Shown: positions 9,172 to 16,630 of the stretch, piece after piece | How the letters are laid out: each line of letters begins with the position of its first letter | Numbering within the stretch: the stretch's first letter is position 1 | DNA from: a virus | Virus record (IMG/VR): IMGVR_UViG_3300043811_000231 | Coordinates: 1-60,527 of that record | Length of the DNA: 60,527 nucleotides | Reading direction: 5' to 3' (one strand) | Notes under the pieces: generated by a model | The model's database searches: none | Told to the model about the DNA's origin: nothing | What the model saw: the letters and a program-made list of their open reading frames with translations, nothing else | Position numbers and translations under genes: made by a program

Positions 9172-10383
9172 TTAGTTTCCGGTGATCAGCTGGAAATTGT
9201 ACGCATGCCCAAAGGCATTGGCGAACTTGAGCTTGATACCCAGCTTGGCGCGGAATTGCTCCTGATACGCATCCTGGCCCCGGGTCTGGATATTGCGTTC
9301 GAGGAAGAGCGGCTCCATCGTCTTTTGGACGATGTTGGGCATGTCGATGACAAACATCGAAGCCTGGTAGGCCGTGAGCTCTTGCAGGAGCGGGTGGAAG
9401 GTAAGTTCGAGAATGCCGAGCGGTGTCACGATGGTCGTGATGTTCATGCCGAACACCGTCTCGTTGTTCATGATCCTGAAACCGGCCGCGGCCGAGTTGG
9501 CGTAGTCGGATAAAGCCTGGAAAGCCAGCGGACCGCAGAGCCCGAGCTTTTGGTTCGAACCGAAGACCATGAAGCTGCGCAGCCACGCCTTGACGAGTGT
9601 AAGCGTTGTGCCGCCGGCACCGCCGCCATTCAGAATGTTGGTTGAAGCCAAACCTGCGCGGTTGATCGCATCACGCACGCCGCCGGTCTGGTAAATGTAG
9701 CCGTTGATGCCCACCAAGCGATTGCGCCGGCCGAGCAAAAATGCCTTCTCGATGTCACCGCAAATTTTTTCCAGTGCATAGATGCGCCGTTCCCGCAGCG
9801 GCCCTTCCATGTCGGAACGAAGCACCGTTCCCTTGAAGGCATTCGTAAGGAAGATGGACGAGTTGAAAGTCTCGACGAAATTTTTCAGCTCCTGGGGATT
9901 CTCGTATACGGCGCGCGTCGGCAGCGAACCTTCCTCCGCGGAGATGAACAGACGGCTCCACAGGTCAGCGTTGTTGATTGCCGCCGGGGTTGTGCCGGCA
10001 TGGCCACGCTCGACGGTGACACTGGCACTCGTGGCATCAGCCGTGACACGGATGTACTCACCTGTGCGCGAATTTTCCATGACGGTGTTGAGCGAGAGCC
10101 CTGCCCAGACCGCATTGCCGGCACCATCGTCCCAAGTGAGCGTGGTGGCCGTGGATGTGAAAGCGGCGTTCGAATAGAAATTCTGGCGGACCGGATCGCG
10201 CTCGAACCAGTTGAACTCCGTGGACTCGGCATTCTCCTTGCGGAGCATGGTCATGAGGGCGAAGAGAACGGCACCGTTTCCGATTCCCTTGGCATGGCGT
10301 ACAGTAACGTGTTGCTGCCACTCGCCGGTCAAATCATCCGTGTCAGCGTTTTGTACAGCAAGCAGGCCAGAAATTAAAGACAT
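9172..10383 (-). CDS. Major capsid protein (HK97-fold, SU10/DUF5309-like)
   Basis: 403 residues, typical for an HK97-fold capsid protein without a protease domain. The pattern of an N-terminal arm, a beta-rich P-domain with GEYIRVTADATSASVTVERG, a central helix containing RRIYALEKICGDIEKAFLLG, and the late VFGMNITTIVTPLGILEL strand pair fits SU10-type capsid proteins (DUF5309). It follows the scaffold gene, separated only by an endonuclease VII-like gene, and has its own promoter motif 50-70 nt upstream, which fits very high late expression. Confidence 0.8.
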   Translation of the reverse strand: MSLISGLLAVQNADTDDLTGEWQQHVTVRHAKGIGNGAVLFALMTMLRKENAESTEFNWFERDPVRQNFYSNAAFTSTATTLTWDDGAGNAVWAGLSLNTVMENSRTGEYIRVTADATSASVTVERGHAGTTPAAINNADLWSRLFISAEEGSLPTRAVYENPQELKNFVETFNSSIFLTNAFKGTVLRSDMEGPLRERRIYALEKICGDIEKAFLLGRRNRLVGINGYIYQTGGVRDAINRAGLASTNILNGGGAGGTTLTLVKAWLRSFMVFGSNQKLGLCGPLAFQALSDYANSAAAGFRIMNNETVFGMNITTIVTPLGILELTFHPLLQELTAYQASMFVIDMPNIVQKTMEPLFLERNIQTRGQDAYQEQFRAKLGIKLKFANAFGHAYNFQLITGN

Positions 10384-10432
10384 GTGAGTAAGTAGTTGAG
10401 GTTGACGTTTTGTAAAACTTTCCTAGAGGAAA

Positions 10433-10453
10433 CAAAAAGTTTCCATCCGTCAA
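10433..10453 (-). promoter_or_regulatory. Promoter-like phage motif upstream of the capsid gene
   Basis: Leftward TTGACGGATGGAAACTTTTT begins one base after the stop of the endonuclease gene and 70 nt before the capsid ATG. The same core occurs at 19716-19705 (-), 20177 (+) and 45688 (+). TTGACG is a good -35; the -10 is not obvious. A TTTCCT/AGGAAA inverted pair lies at 10419-10432. Confidence 0.55.
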
Positions 10454-11131
10454 CTACATTTTAATTTCCGTACACTTGAATTGCCGAAGGTACGCCGCCG
10501 CTTTTTCCAAAACCTCTGGATTATCTTCAAACGACCCGATAGCCGCATTGCATCCAAAACATAAAAGCCCTCGGACTTGTAACGTTTGATGCGAATGATC
10601 AACGCACAGTTTTTGGTACCGAGAATCTTTTTCTTTTCGACTGCAGATCGCACACGCTCCGTTTTGAAGTTTTAATTGAGCATCGTATTGTTCAGGAGTT
10701 ACACCGTACGTCCTTTTCAAATGCCGAGTCCTATAAACTACAGACCGTTTTTCGGGATTTGATTTGTTCCACCTGTCAACCCTGGCAGCATCACATTTTT
10801 TGCACACGTGCTTTCGAAGCCCTTTTGATTGATCGTTCCAATAAAACTCTTCCACCGGTAAATACGAATTACACTTCTTACACTGCCGCACAGTTTCAAC
10901 CGGTACTTTTTGAGAACGGAGAGCGTGTCCATCGCCTCCGTGCTCGGCAATAAAAGTCTCACGCTTTTTTCGACGCACTTCTCGTGCGTGGACGGCCGCT
11001 TTTTCAGCACACACCGCGCACGAATATTTTGTTGCCAACGCTGCTTTCCCACAAACCGCACAAAGCCCCGCCACAAGGCGCCGTTCCCGAAGTGCTTTGA
11101 CTCTATCGTTTATGACTGGTGTTTCGTTCAT
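10454..11131 (-). CDS. Endonuclease VII-type HNH nuclease (probable homing endonuclease)
   Basis: 225 residues. The C-terminal half is a recombination endonuclease VII (PF02945)-type module: YGVTPEQYDAQLKLQNGACA, then LCVDHSHQ, VRGLLCFGCNAAIGSF and a final helix. Two further zinc pairs lie in the N-terminal half (CAVC...CAVC and CKKC...CKKC). It sits alone between scaffold and major capsid genes, breaking an otherwise compact head cluster, as free-standing phage homing endonucleases do. It could instead be the phage's junction resolvase, but a RuvC-like gene is also present at 45110. Confidence 0.85.
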   Translation of the reverse strand: MNETPVINDRVKALRERRLVAGLCAVCGKAALATKYSCAVCAEKAAVHAREVRRKKRETFIAEHGGDGHALRSQKVPVETVRQCKKCNSYLPVEEFYWNDQSKGLRKHVCKKCDAARVDRWNKSNPEKRSVVYRTRHLKRTYGVTPEQYDAQLKLQNGACAICSRKEKDSRYQKLCVDHSHQTLQVRGLLCFGCNAAIGSFEDNPEVLEKAAAYLRQFKCTEIKM

Positions 11132-11173
11132 ACGTTCGTACTACATTACGAACGTACAACGTCAACCCCTTTC

Positions 11174-12334
11174 TCACATCAACGACTCAATAATGGCACT
11201 GTCTCCTTTTACGCCTTTGGTATTTTTACCAGGCGTCGGAGTGGGAAGATTGGTCGGAGGTGGTTGAACTTTTGCTCGTGCGGGTGCTGCTGGCTTCGAA
11301 GGTACCGCGGGCTTTGCCGGTGCCGCTACAGGTTCGGCTGGAGCTGTCGCAGCCGCAGCTGCAGCCTTTCCACCAAAGCGTTTGATCGCCCCGCGGACAA
11401 GCATCGCTGTTTCCTCCTGAAATTCATCCATGGTCATTTTACGAACCCGCTCCGCTTGGTCCTTGACCAAAACGTTTGCCGCGTTTTCCACGAGCTCACG
11501 GTAGTCGGCGAGATCTGGATTTTTTTCCTGAAATTCATCCCAAGCGCGATTGTCCTGCGCCTCAGTGTGTGCATCAATGAGCGGCTGCTGATCGGCGCGA
11601 ATCTGTTCCAACACTGGATTGAGCTCCACCGCAAGAGACTTTCGCATTTCCAAAACCGCATGCGCCGCCTGGCGCCGAATGATATTGTTGAACTCTTTCA
11701 CCGCGTCCGGACCGCCGGCCAAAATTTTATCCATCGTCGCTTCATCCACGGCGGGTCCACCGATCGTGGGGAGATTTTTCTCAACCCACTCGTTGTCTTT
11801 TTTCTGAACCTCCGCGCGCTCTGCGGCAAGCTCCTCGGGAGTTTTTGGTTTGGGCGCGACCGGGGCCGTCTCCGCGGGCTTATCCGGATTGGCGGTTTTG
11901 GCAATTCGCTCCTCCAACTCCTTTTCGGTCCACTCCTTTCCGCCGATCTTGATCTTTACTTCGGGCTTGGCAGGTTCGTCGATTTTTGCCGCAGGTTCTG
12001 CCGGTTTCGCTGGAGATGTAGGTTTAGGCTCCGGTTTTACCGGCGGTACTTTTGCCGGCGTTTTTGACGATGCTGGTTTCGCCGGAGCCGCAGGCTTGAC
12101 CGGCTCAGCAGGTTTTGCCGGAGGCTCGCCCCCGGCTCCTTCTTTTGCAGGCTCCTCGCCTGCCGCCGGCTCTTCAGAAGCTGGTGCTGGTGCACTTACT
12201 GGAGGCTCGACGCCCTCTTCGCCTTTCAAAGATTTTTCAAGGCTCCAGTCGGCCGGAAGACCGAGGGCTTCAGAAACTGAAACAGTAGGAGCCGCTGATG
12301 CGGCTGCCGGTGGTGCGGATATTGGTTTTGGCAT
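11174..12334 (-). CDS. Scaffold-type head assembly protein
   Basis: 386 residues. Residues 1-180 are Pro/Ala/Lys/Glu low complexity with PAKPAEP-type repeats; residues ~185-320 are highly helical and charged (VKEFNNIIRRQAAHAVLEMR, MTMDEFQEETAML). The C-terminal ~70 residues are again Ala/Pro-rich and end with a short basic stretch. Position between portal and capsid, charge and helix content fit a scaffolding protein, which organises capsid subunits and is lost on maturation. No sequence family was recognised. Confidence 0.7.
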   Translation of the reverse strand: MPKPISAPPAAASAAPTVSVSEALGLPADWSLEKSLKGEEGVEPPVSAPAPASEEPAAGEEPAKEGAGGEPPAKPAEPVKPAAPAKPASSKTPAKVPPVKPEPKPTSPAKPAEPAAKIDEPAKPEVKIKIGGKEWTEKELEERIAKTANPDKPAETAPVAPKPKTPEELAAERAEVQKKDNEWVEKNLPTIGGPAVDEATMDKILAGGPDAVKEFNNIIRRQAAHAVLEMRKSLAVELNPVLEQIRADQQPLIDAHTEAQDNRAWDEFQEKNPDLADYRELVENAANVLVKDQAERVRKMTMDEFQEETAMLVRGAIKRFGGKAAAAAATAPAEPVAAPAKPAVPSKPAAPARAKVQPPPTNLPTPTPGKNTKGVKGDSAIIESLM

Positions 12335-12337
12335 AGT

Positions 12338-12598
12338 TTATCGTTTGGTTGAAATTGGATCTTTTCGTGCCAAGATACCAAGGGCTGTTGTAAAACCTTG
12401 AACAATACCTTGTTGCATGGAAATTTTTTCAGGCGGAATAATGTCGAGAGCTTCCCTTGCCCGGGCCTGGGCCACTTCAAATTCGTACTGAATCAACTTC
12501 CGAAACGGCGATTCAGGCATTTTTTCCCACAATTGGGCCGCTTCCTGCTCAGAAATTCCTGTCGCTTCGACGAGAGAGCGTTGGATTATCGATTTCAT
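12338..12598 (-). CDS. Small helical head-cluster protein
   Basis: 86 residues from the ATG at 12598, chosen because it overlaps the stop of the upstream HNH gene by 4 nt (ATGA). It is helical (TGISEQEAAQLWEKMPESPF) and ends 3 nt before the scaffold gene. Unknown function; position suggests a head assembly helper. Confidence 0.65.
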   Translation of the reverse strand: MKSIIQRSLVEATGISEQEAAQLWEKMPESPFRKLIQYEFEVAQARAREALDIIPPEKISMQQGIVQGFTTALGILARKDPISTKR

Positions 12599-12906
12599 GC
12601 TGCTTTGTGACACTGCCTTCCGTGCAGATTTAGGTGATGCTGCCGGCAGAGCCAACGCACATCAAAAGGCTTGGAATAATCATCGTGGTGCATCTGAGCT
12701 CTGGCGCCACACACTTCACATGGTTGTCGTCTTAACGCGCCTCTCCGCACTGCTCGGTTTGCCAAAGACCGCGCTTTTGTATGCGCGTCGTACGCATTTC
12801 CATTTTTAAGTCGGCTACTCTGTACACTTCGATTATGACACGCATAACAGGTCCGCTGCCCGGGCCTAGAAATGTCGCTTTTGCAGATCGAACAAACTGA
12901 AACCAT
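12595..12906 (-). CDS. Small HNH endonuclease-like protein
   Basis: 103 residues. An N-terminal zinc ribbon (CSICKSDI...CYACHNR) is followed by CEVCGARAQMHHDDYSKP and VRWLCRQHHLNLHG, the C-x2-C / HHDDY / LCxxHHxxxH arrangement of small phage HNH nucleases. It starts about 80 nt after the portal stop and overlaps the next gene by 4 nt. It is probably a selfish homing-type insertion in the portal-scaffold interval. The rest of the long open frame upstream of 12906 overlaps the portal gene and is not coding. Confidence 0.8.
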   Translation of the reverse strand: MVSVCSICKSDISRPGQRTCYACHNRSVQSSRLKNGNAYDAHTKARSLANRAVRRGALRRQPCEVCGARAQMHHDDYSKPFDVRWLCRQHHLNLHGRQCHKAA

Positions 12907-12985
12907 CCCGAATTGTTCTTTGTGGAACACGCCCACTTGCAACAAAAAACCTAATTTACGTGCACTAAAATACCTATTTTCGTGC

Positions 12986-15283
12986 TCAAGTATTGCCGGG
13001 ATGTACTTGCGGAGGGCCTGCACTCGGCATTGTTGGACCGCGAAGGGCTTGCATGGCAGATGCCATTCCTGGGCGCGGACCTGGCCGTGGGCCGCGCGGA
13101 GCGTGGCGTGGGTTCGGCGCTCCGGAAATAGGCAGGTGTGATGGACGGTGCCCCATCGGAGGCGGCGGAAGCCCGGCAGTCGTCGGAGGACCGCCCGGGT
13201 GGGGAATGATTCCCGGCGGCGTTGGACCCCCAGTGCCCGATTCGTTGATACCGATGTCAGCCATGATCTGAAACCGTTCGGCCGGAGTAAGTTCTCCGAT
13301 TTTTGCCGCCACCGCCAAACTGGGTTTGACCGGCGGGATCGGCTTCGGTTGCGCTGCCGCGGCCTGCTGCGCCTGTTGCAATAGCGCGAGTGCCTTTTGG
13401 ATTGCGGCCGGGCGCCAACGATATTTTTCCGGATCCTCGCCGGACGCACGAATGAGCGTGAGGAAAAGCTCCCGTGGATCGAGATTGCCATCTGCGGGTT
13501 TGAACATGTCCGGAAATTGCTGCATGCCTTCCAAAGCTCGGGTGATTGCCGCCACCTTTTTTGCGTCGGGACCCGGCAGCGCGCCGTCGTGCGCGCGATA
13601 TGTAAACGTGCCTTGGATAACATCGTTGGTAATGATGAATGGTCCATTCGAAAATTCCTCCGCAGTCTGGGGATCAACTCCGCTAATTTTTCGATACAAC
13701 GTGTCGTCAAAAAACTGCTGAAAATTTGCCACGAACCTCTTGGTTTGGGGAACGATCGCGCTGACGGAAAGAAGCCGGGCGATCGCCGACAGACGCCCCG
13801 CCGCCATTTGCTGCGTTCCAGAAAACTCCGTAGCCGTCACTCCGCCACCCGCGGACTGCCCCTGAAGGTTCTGATTGGCGCCGGACGTGGCCTCGGCAAA
13901 TGAAATAAAGCCTTTCATCTCACCCAAGAAATTCGCCGTCATGTCCACCATCGGCACTTGGCGAACTATCTGGCCTATGTCCATGTTCTGACCCTCGGGA
14001 AGAATCGATATAAACTTTCCCTCCTTCTCTGGATCCTCAAAGTCCGCAATGTCTATAAGATTGGACTTTGCTATAAACACATTGCCTATCGTTCGGGTCA
14101 CGGCCTCTTGGTGACGATTCTTCAGGTAGTCCACGTAGTCCTGAATGTTTTTCAAAATCATCACCCACGACGGAGAGAATTGATAAAATGGCGATGGTCG
14201 CGCTTCGCCCACCGAATATGGGAATTGGCTGTGTTCATAAGTGGACTCGTTGCAGGCCAACGGCTCTTTCTCGTTGCCGAGGATGATTTGAAAAACCTCC
14301 GGGTCCGTACGGTCGTCAATGTCGTAGTCTTTTGGGATAATTTTCACCCAAAGTTCAACGAAATCGATCACGCCTGGATCCTTAGCATCAGCCCTGGAAT
14401 CAACCGGTGTCGCCACCTTCCCGCGCTCGTACGCCGTGCGCGAAATCAAATCCTGCCCGGTCGGTCCCGTCGCCGTGCTGGACGTGGGGTAAGCAATGCT
14501 CTTGGTGGGTTTTTTCTTGAGCTCATTCACCCCGCGCGCCGATAGGTACATAGGGTCGTCCGGCTCTAACTCACTACGGTTTTTTATTTCATCCCACGTC
14601 TTGTTAATCCGGTGACCGGCAAACCGTCCTTCCTGCATCCGATAAATCGGCATCAACGGGTCCATGTAGAAATCGTATGGCGAAACCAACTCGACACGGT
14701 TGAAACCGCCTGTGCGCGTTTTTATTTTTTGAACGGAAGTGATCGGCTGCCCGGTGTCAGGATCGGCAGTGGGTTGTCCTTCTTCATCGAGCACCGGCGC
14801 CTCCTGCCACATCGACTTGTTGATTGGAGCAAAACAGTCGTAAAAAATTCCCCGGTTGTACGTCAGGGCGTTCTCGATCCACATGAACCCAATTTGATAC
14901 ATACCAGCTGGCTGCTGCTCGGCATTCCACTTCAATAGTTCATTCATATACCTAGCGGCGCCATCGTCGTCAGGACCGCCGGCATCAACCTTGTGCGGAG
15001 TATCGTCGCCAAACAACGTCTGCGCCAAAAACGTCGTCATGGTGTGAACGTGCGTGGCAGTAATTGGAAGAATATAACGACGGGGGGTTCCCTTGGCCAG
15101 CTTCACATAGTCCTGTTTGGTCAATGTAGCATAGCACATGAGTATATCATGCGCCGCATCAAAGTCGGCCGTATAGTAATCCAATGTGGCGCGCGCATGC
15201 GTCACATAGTCCTGACCGAGTTTCAAAATTCTTTTTCGAAACTCTTCGTCAGTGTCGAGCCGGCCTGTAAGTGACTGGGGCAT
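12986..15283 (-). CDS. Portal protein
   Basis: 765 residues, in the range of podoviral portals. The wing/stem part (residues ~1-560) has portal hallmarks: a helical start, FMWIENALTYNRGIFYDCF, VSPYDFYMDPLM, ILKNIQDYVDYLKNRHQEAV and a late NFQQFFDDTLYR helix. The last ~90 residues are Pro/Gly/His-rich and probably disordered. It forms the dodecameric DNA channel at one capsid vertex and docks the terminase. It is encoded 12 nt downstream of an acidic protein and upstream of the scaffold, the usual head-gene order. Confidence 0.9.
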   Translation of the reverse strand: MPQSLTGRLDTDEEFRKRILKLGQDYVTHARATLDYYTADFDAAHDILMCYATLTKQDYVKLAKGTPRRYILPITATHVHTMTTFLAQTLFGDDTPHKVDAGGPDDDGAARYMNELLKWNAEQQPAGMYQIGFMWIENALTYNRGIFYDCFAPINKSMWQEAPVLDEEGQPTADPDTGQPITSVQKIKTRTGGFNRVELVSPYDFYMDPLMPIYRMQEGRFAGHRINKTWDEIKNRSELEPDDPMYLSARGVNELKKKPTKSIAYPTSSTATGPTGQDLISRTAYERGKVATPVDSRADAKDPGVIDFVELWVKIIPKDYDIDDRTDPEVFQIILGNEKEPLACNESTYEHSQFPYSVGEARPSPFYQFSPSWVMILKNIQDYVDYLKNRHQEAVTRTIGNVFIAKSNLIDIADFEDPEKEGKFISILPEGQNMDIGQIVRQVPMVDMTANFLGEMKGFISFAEATSGANQNLQGQSAGGGVTATEFSGTQQMAAGRLSAIARLLSVSAIVPQTKRFVANFQQFFDDTLYRKISGVDPQTAEEFSNGPFIITNDVIQGTFTYRAHDGALPGPDAKKVAAITRALEGMQQFPDMFKPADGNLDPRELFLTLIRASGEDPEKYRWRPAAIQKALALLQQAQQAAAAQPKPIPPVKPSLAVAAKIGELTPAERFQIMADIGINESGTGGPTPPGIIPHPGGPPTTAGLPPPPMGHRPSHLPISGAPNPRHAPRGPRPGPRPGMASAMQALRGPTMPSAGPPQVHPGNT

Positions 15284-15295
15284 TTACGCCAGTCC

Positions 15296-15787
15296 TCAAC
15301 CCTCATCGCCGAGAGCTTCAGATGGTGAAGCCGTATCGGGCGACGGCCGCTTAGGTTTGGAATCATCATCCTCGGCAGCTTCATCTTCAGAATCCGCTTC
15401 GTCGGTTCCGCCGGTGCCCTCACCGGCACCTTCGCCCTCCTCTTCTTCCTCATCTTCGTCATCCTCCACGCCTTCGCAGTCCGGATCGACGTGGGTTATG
15501 GACAAAGTAACTCGGGCTGACCCTTTCTTACCAGGCACTTCGTCACCGTAGCTGGCGCCACTCGACGTGCTTTTGACGATGTAGTGAACAAGCGCACAGC
15601 CTTTTTCACCCATGGTGGCTTTATCAAGCCCAAAGGCGGCAACCTGCGGCCCGGTGAGTTCGATAGTGGGAGCGTGCTTTGGCTTACTGGTTTCCTTGCC
15701 TTTACCGGACGAAGCGATGATGCCCCCCATGGACTTGTCGTCGCCGTACTTTTCCTTGTCAGAAATGATGAGTGTTTTCTTAGCCAT
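15296..15787 (-). CDS. Acidic small protein upstream of the portal
   Basis: 163 residues. Residues 1-100 form a mixed domain (CALVHYIVKSTSSGASYGDE); residues 105-150 are strongly acidic (DDEDEEEEEGEG). It is the first gene after a dedicated promoter (15846-15831) and lies 12 nt before the portal gene. Acidic tails of this kind occur in DNA mimics and head-assembly proteins. No family is recognised. Confidence 0.75.
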   Translation of the reverse strand: MAKKTLIISDKEKYGDDKSMGGIIASSGKGKETSKPKHAPTIELTGPQVAAFGLDKATMGEKGCALVHYIVKSTSSGASYGDEVPGKKGSARVTLSITHVDPDCEGVEDDEDEEEEEGEGAGEGTGGTDEADSEDEAAEDDDSKPKRPSPDTASPSEALGDEG

Positions 15788-15830
15788 GAGAGTAAGTGGG
15801 TTGACTGGTTGGAAAGTCTTACACTCGAAA

Positions 15831-15846
15831 CTTTCCCCTGAGTCAA
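15831..15846 (-). promoter_or_regulatory. Promoter-like motif upstream of the acidic/portal genes
   Basis: Leftward TTGACT, a 17-nt spacer containing GGGGAAAGTTT, then TGTAAG gives a plausible -35/-10 pair between the 58-residue gene and the acidic gene. It is a weaker match to the TTGACRGATGGAAA motif found elsewhere. Confidence 0.45.
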
Positions 15847-15850
15847 TTCT

Positions 15851-16027
15851 TTACATTGACCCGTGCACCTTACGGCCGTGCGTGGCTAATTTTTGAAATG
15901 AAGAGAATCCGTATTTTTTACGTCCAATTGCAGCGGCTAATGCGCCTGGGTTTGTGACGCCCGGACGTTTTGCCAGGCTTGCTTTCAAGGAGGCGAAGCG
16001 TACTCCGGTTCCAAGTTTTGGTTTCAT
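15851..16027 (-). CDS. Small basic phage protein
   Basis: 58 residues. The ATG at 16027 overlaps the stop of the cysteine-rich gene (ATGA). The sequence is Lys/Arg/Gly-rich with NPGALAAAIGRKKYG and FQKLATHGRK, a pattern I recognise from many small uncharacterised phage proteins in which an NPxALAAxIGRKKYG core is followed by a basic tail. No function is established. It ends just before the promoter motif at 15846. Confidence 0.75.
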   Translation of the reverse strand: MKPKLGTGVRFASLKASLAKRPGVTNPGALAAAIGRKKYGFSSFQKLATHGRKVHGSM

Positions 16028-16629
16028 TTTGTTGGTGCTCCATTAAATTTACAACACGCCGTGGGAAACACGCGGAAGTCGCCTTTGCCGCAGTACATGC
16101 TACGCCCCTGGCTATCCGGCGCATGCGCCTTCGATGCGAAGGGACAACGGTGGCAACCGAAGCCGGCTCCGTTCTTAGCCACTCCATACGCCGCGCCGGT
16201 CACATCCTCAATATTGGTCATCATCTCGGGATCGCCCGCGCACTTGTTCTCCCAATGGCGGCAACTCCCAGCCTTCTCATCCACCACGAGAGGATCGAGT
16301 TCCTTTTTCCCAAAAACCCACGTACATTTGGACTTGGTTTCCTTGTTACACCGGCCGCAGTTATAGTTCCCCTCCGGATCGTACGTCCGGGTATTCCCCG
16401 TGTACATATCGGCATAGTTGGCATGGTTGGCAAAATCCAACCGCTTGTGATTTTCTTCCAGCTCCCGCTCCGGACCCTGCGTCGTTGGTTGAATGCACAA
16501 TCCGTCCTCGCCACGAAGGGGATCGGTTATTTTTCTACCCTCCACTTTGACCACCGGGGGTTGTTCAACCCGGCCGTTTTTCACCTTGTACAGACTCGTG
16601 GCAAGGCCAGATTTTTTATTTTCGTCCAC
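16024..16629 (-). CDS. Cysteine-rich protein between terminase and portal
   Basis: 201 residues with eleven cysteines, several paired: NCGRC, SCRHWENKC, GCHRC and CC near the end, plus nearby His. This density suggests bound zinc or an iron-sulfur cluster. It begins 1 nt after the large terminase stop, so it is translated with it. No known head gene looks like this; it may be a terminase or portal partner. The metal type cannot be decided from sequence. Confidence 0.8.
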   Translation of the reverse strand: MDENKKSGLATSLYKVKNGRVEQPPVVKVEGRKITDPLRGEDGLCIQPTTQGPERELEENHKRLDFANHANYADMYTGNTRTYDPEGNYNCGRCNKETKSKCTWVFGKKELDPLVVDEKAGSCRHWENKCAGDPEMMTNIEDVTGAAYGVAKNGAGFGCHRCPFASKAHAPDSQGRSMYCGKGDFRVFPTACCKFNGAPTK

Positions 16630-16630
16630 G

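Noticed and set aside
10910-12067. Long rightward frame across the endonuclease and scaffold genes
   Set aside because: It is a low-complexity mirror of the Ala/Pro-rich scaffold sequence and runs opposite to the operon.
12907-13710. Upstream part of a long leftward frame that ends in the HNH gene
   Set aside because: It overlaps the portal gene; its sequence is low-complexity Arg/Ser-rich and only the last 103 codons show a family pattern.
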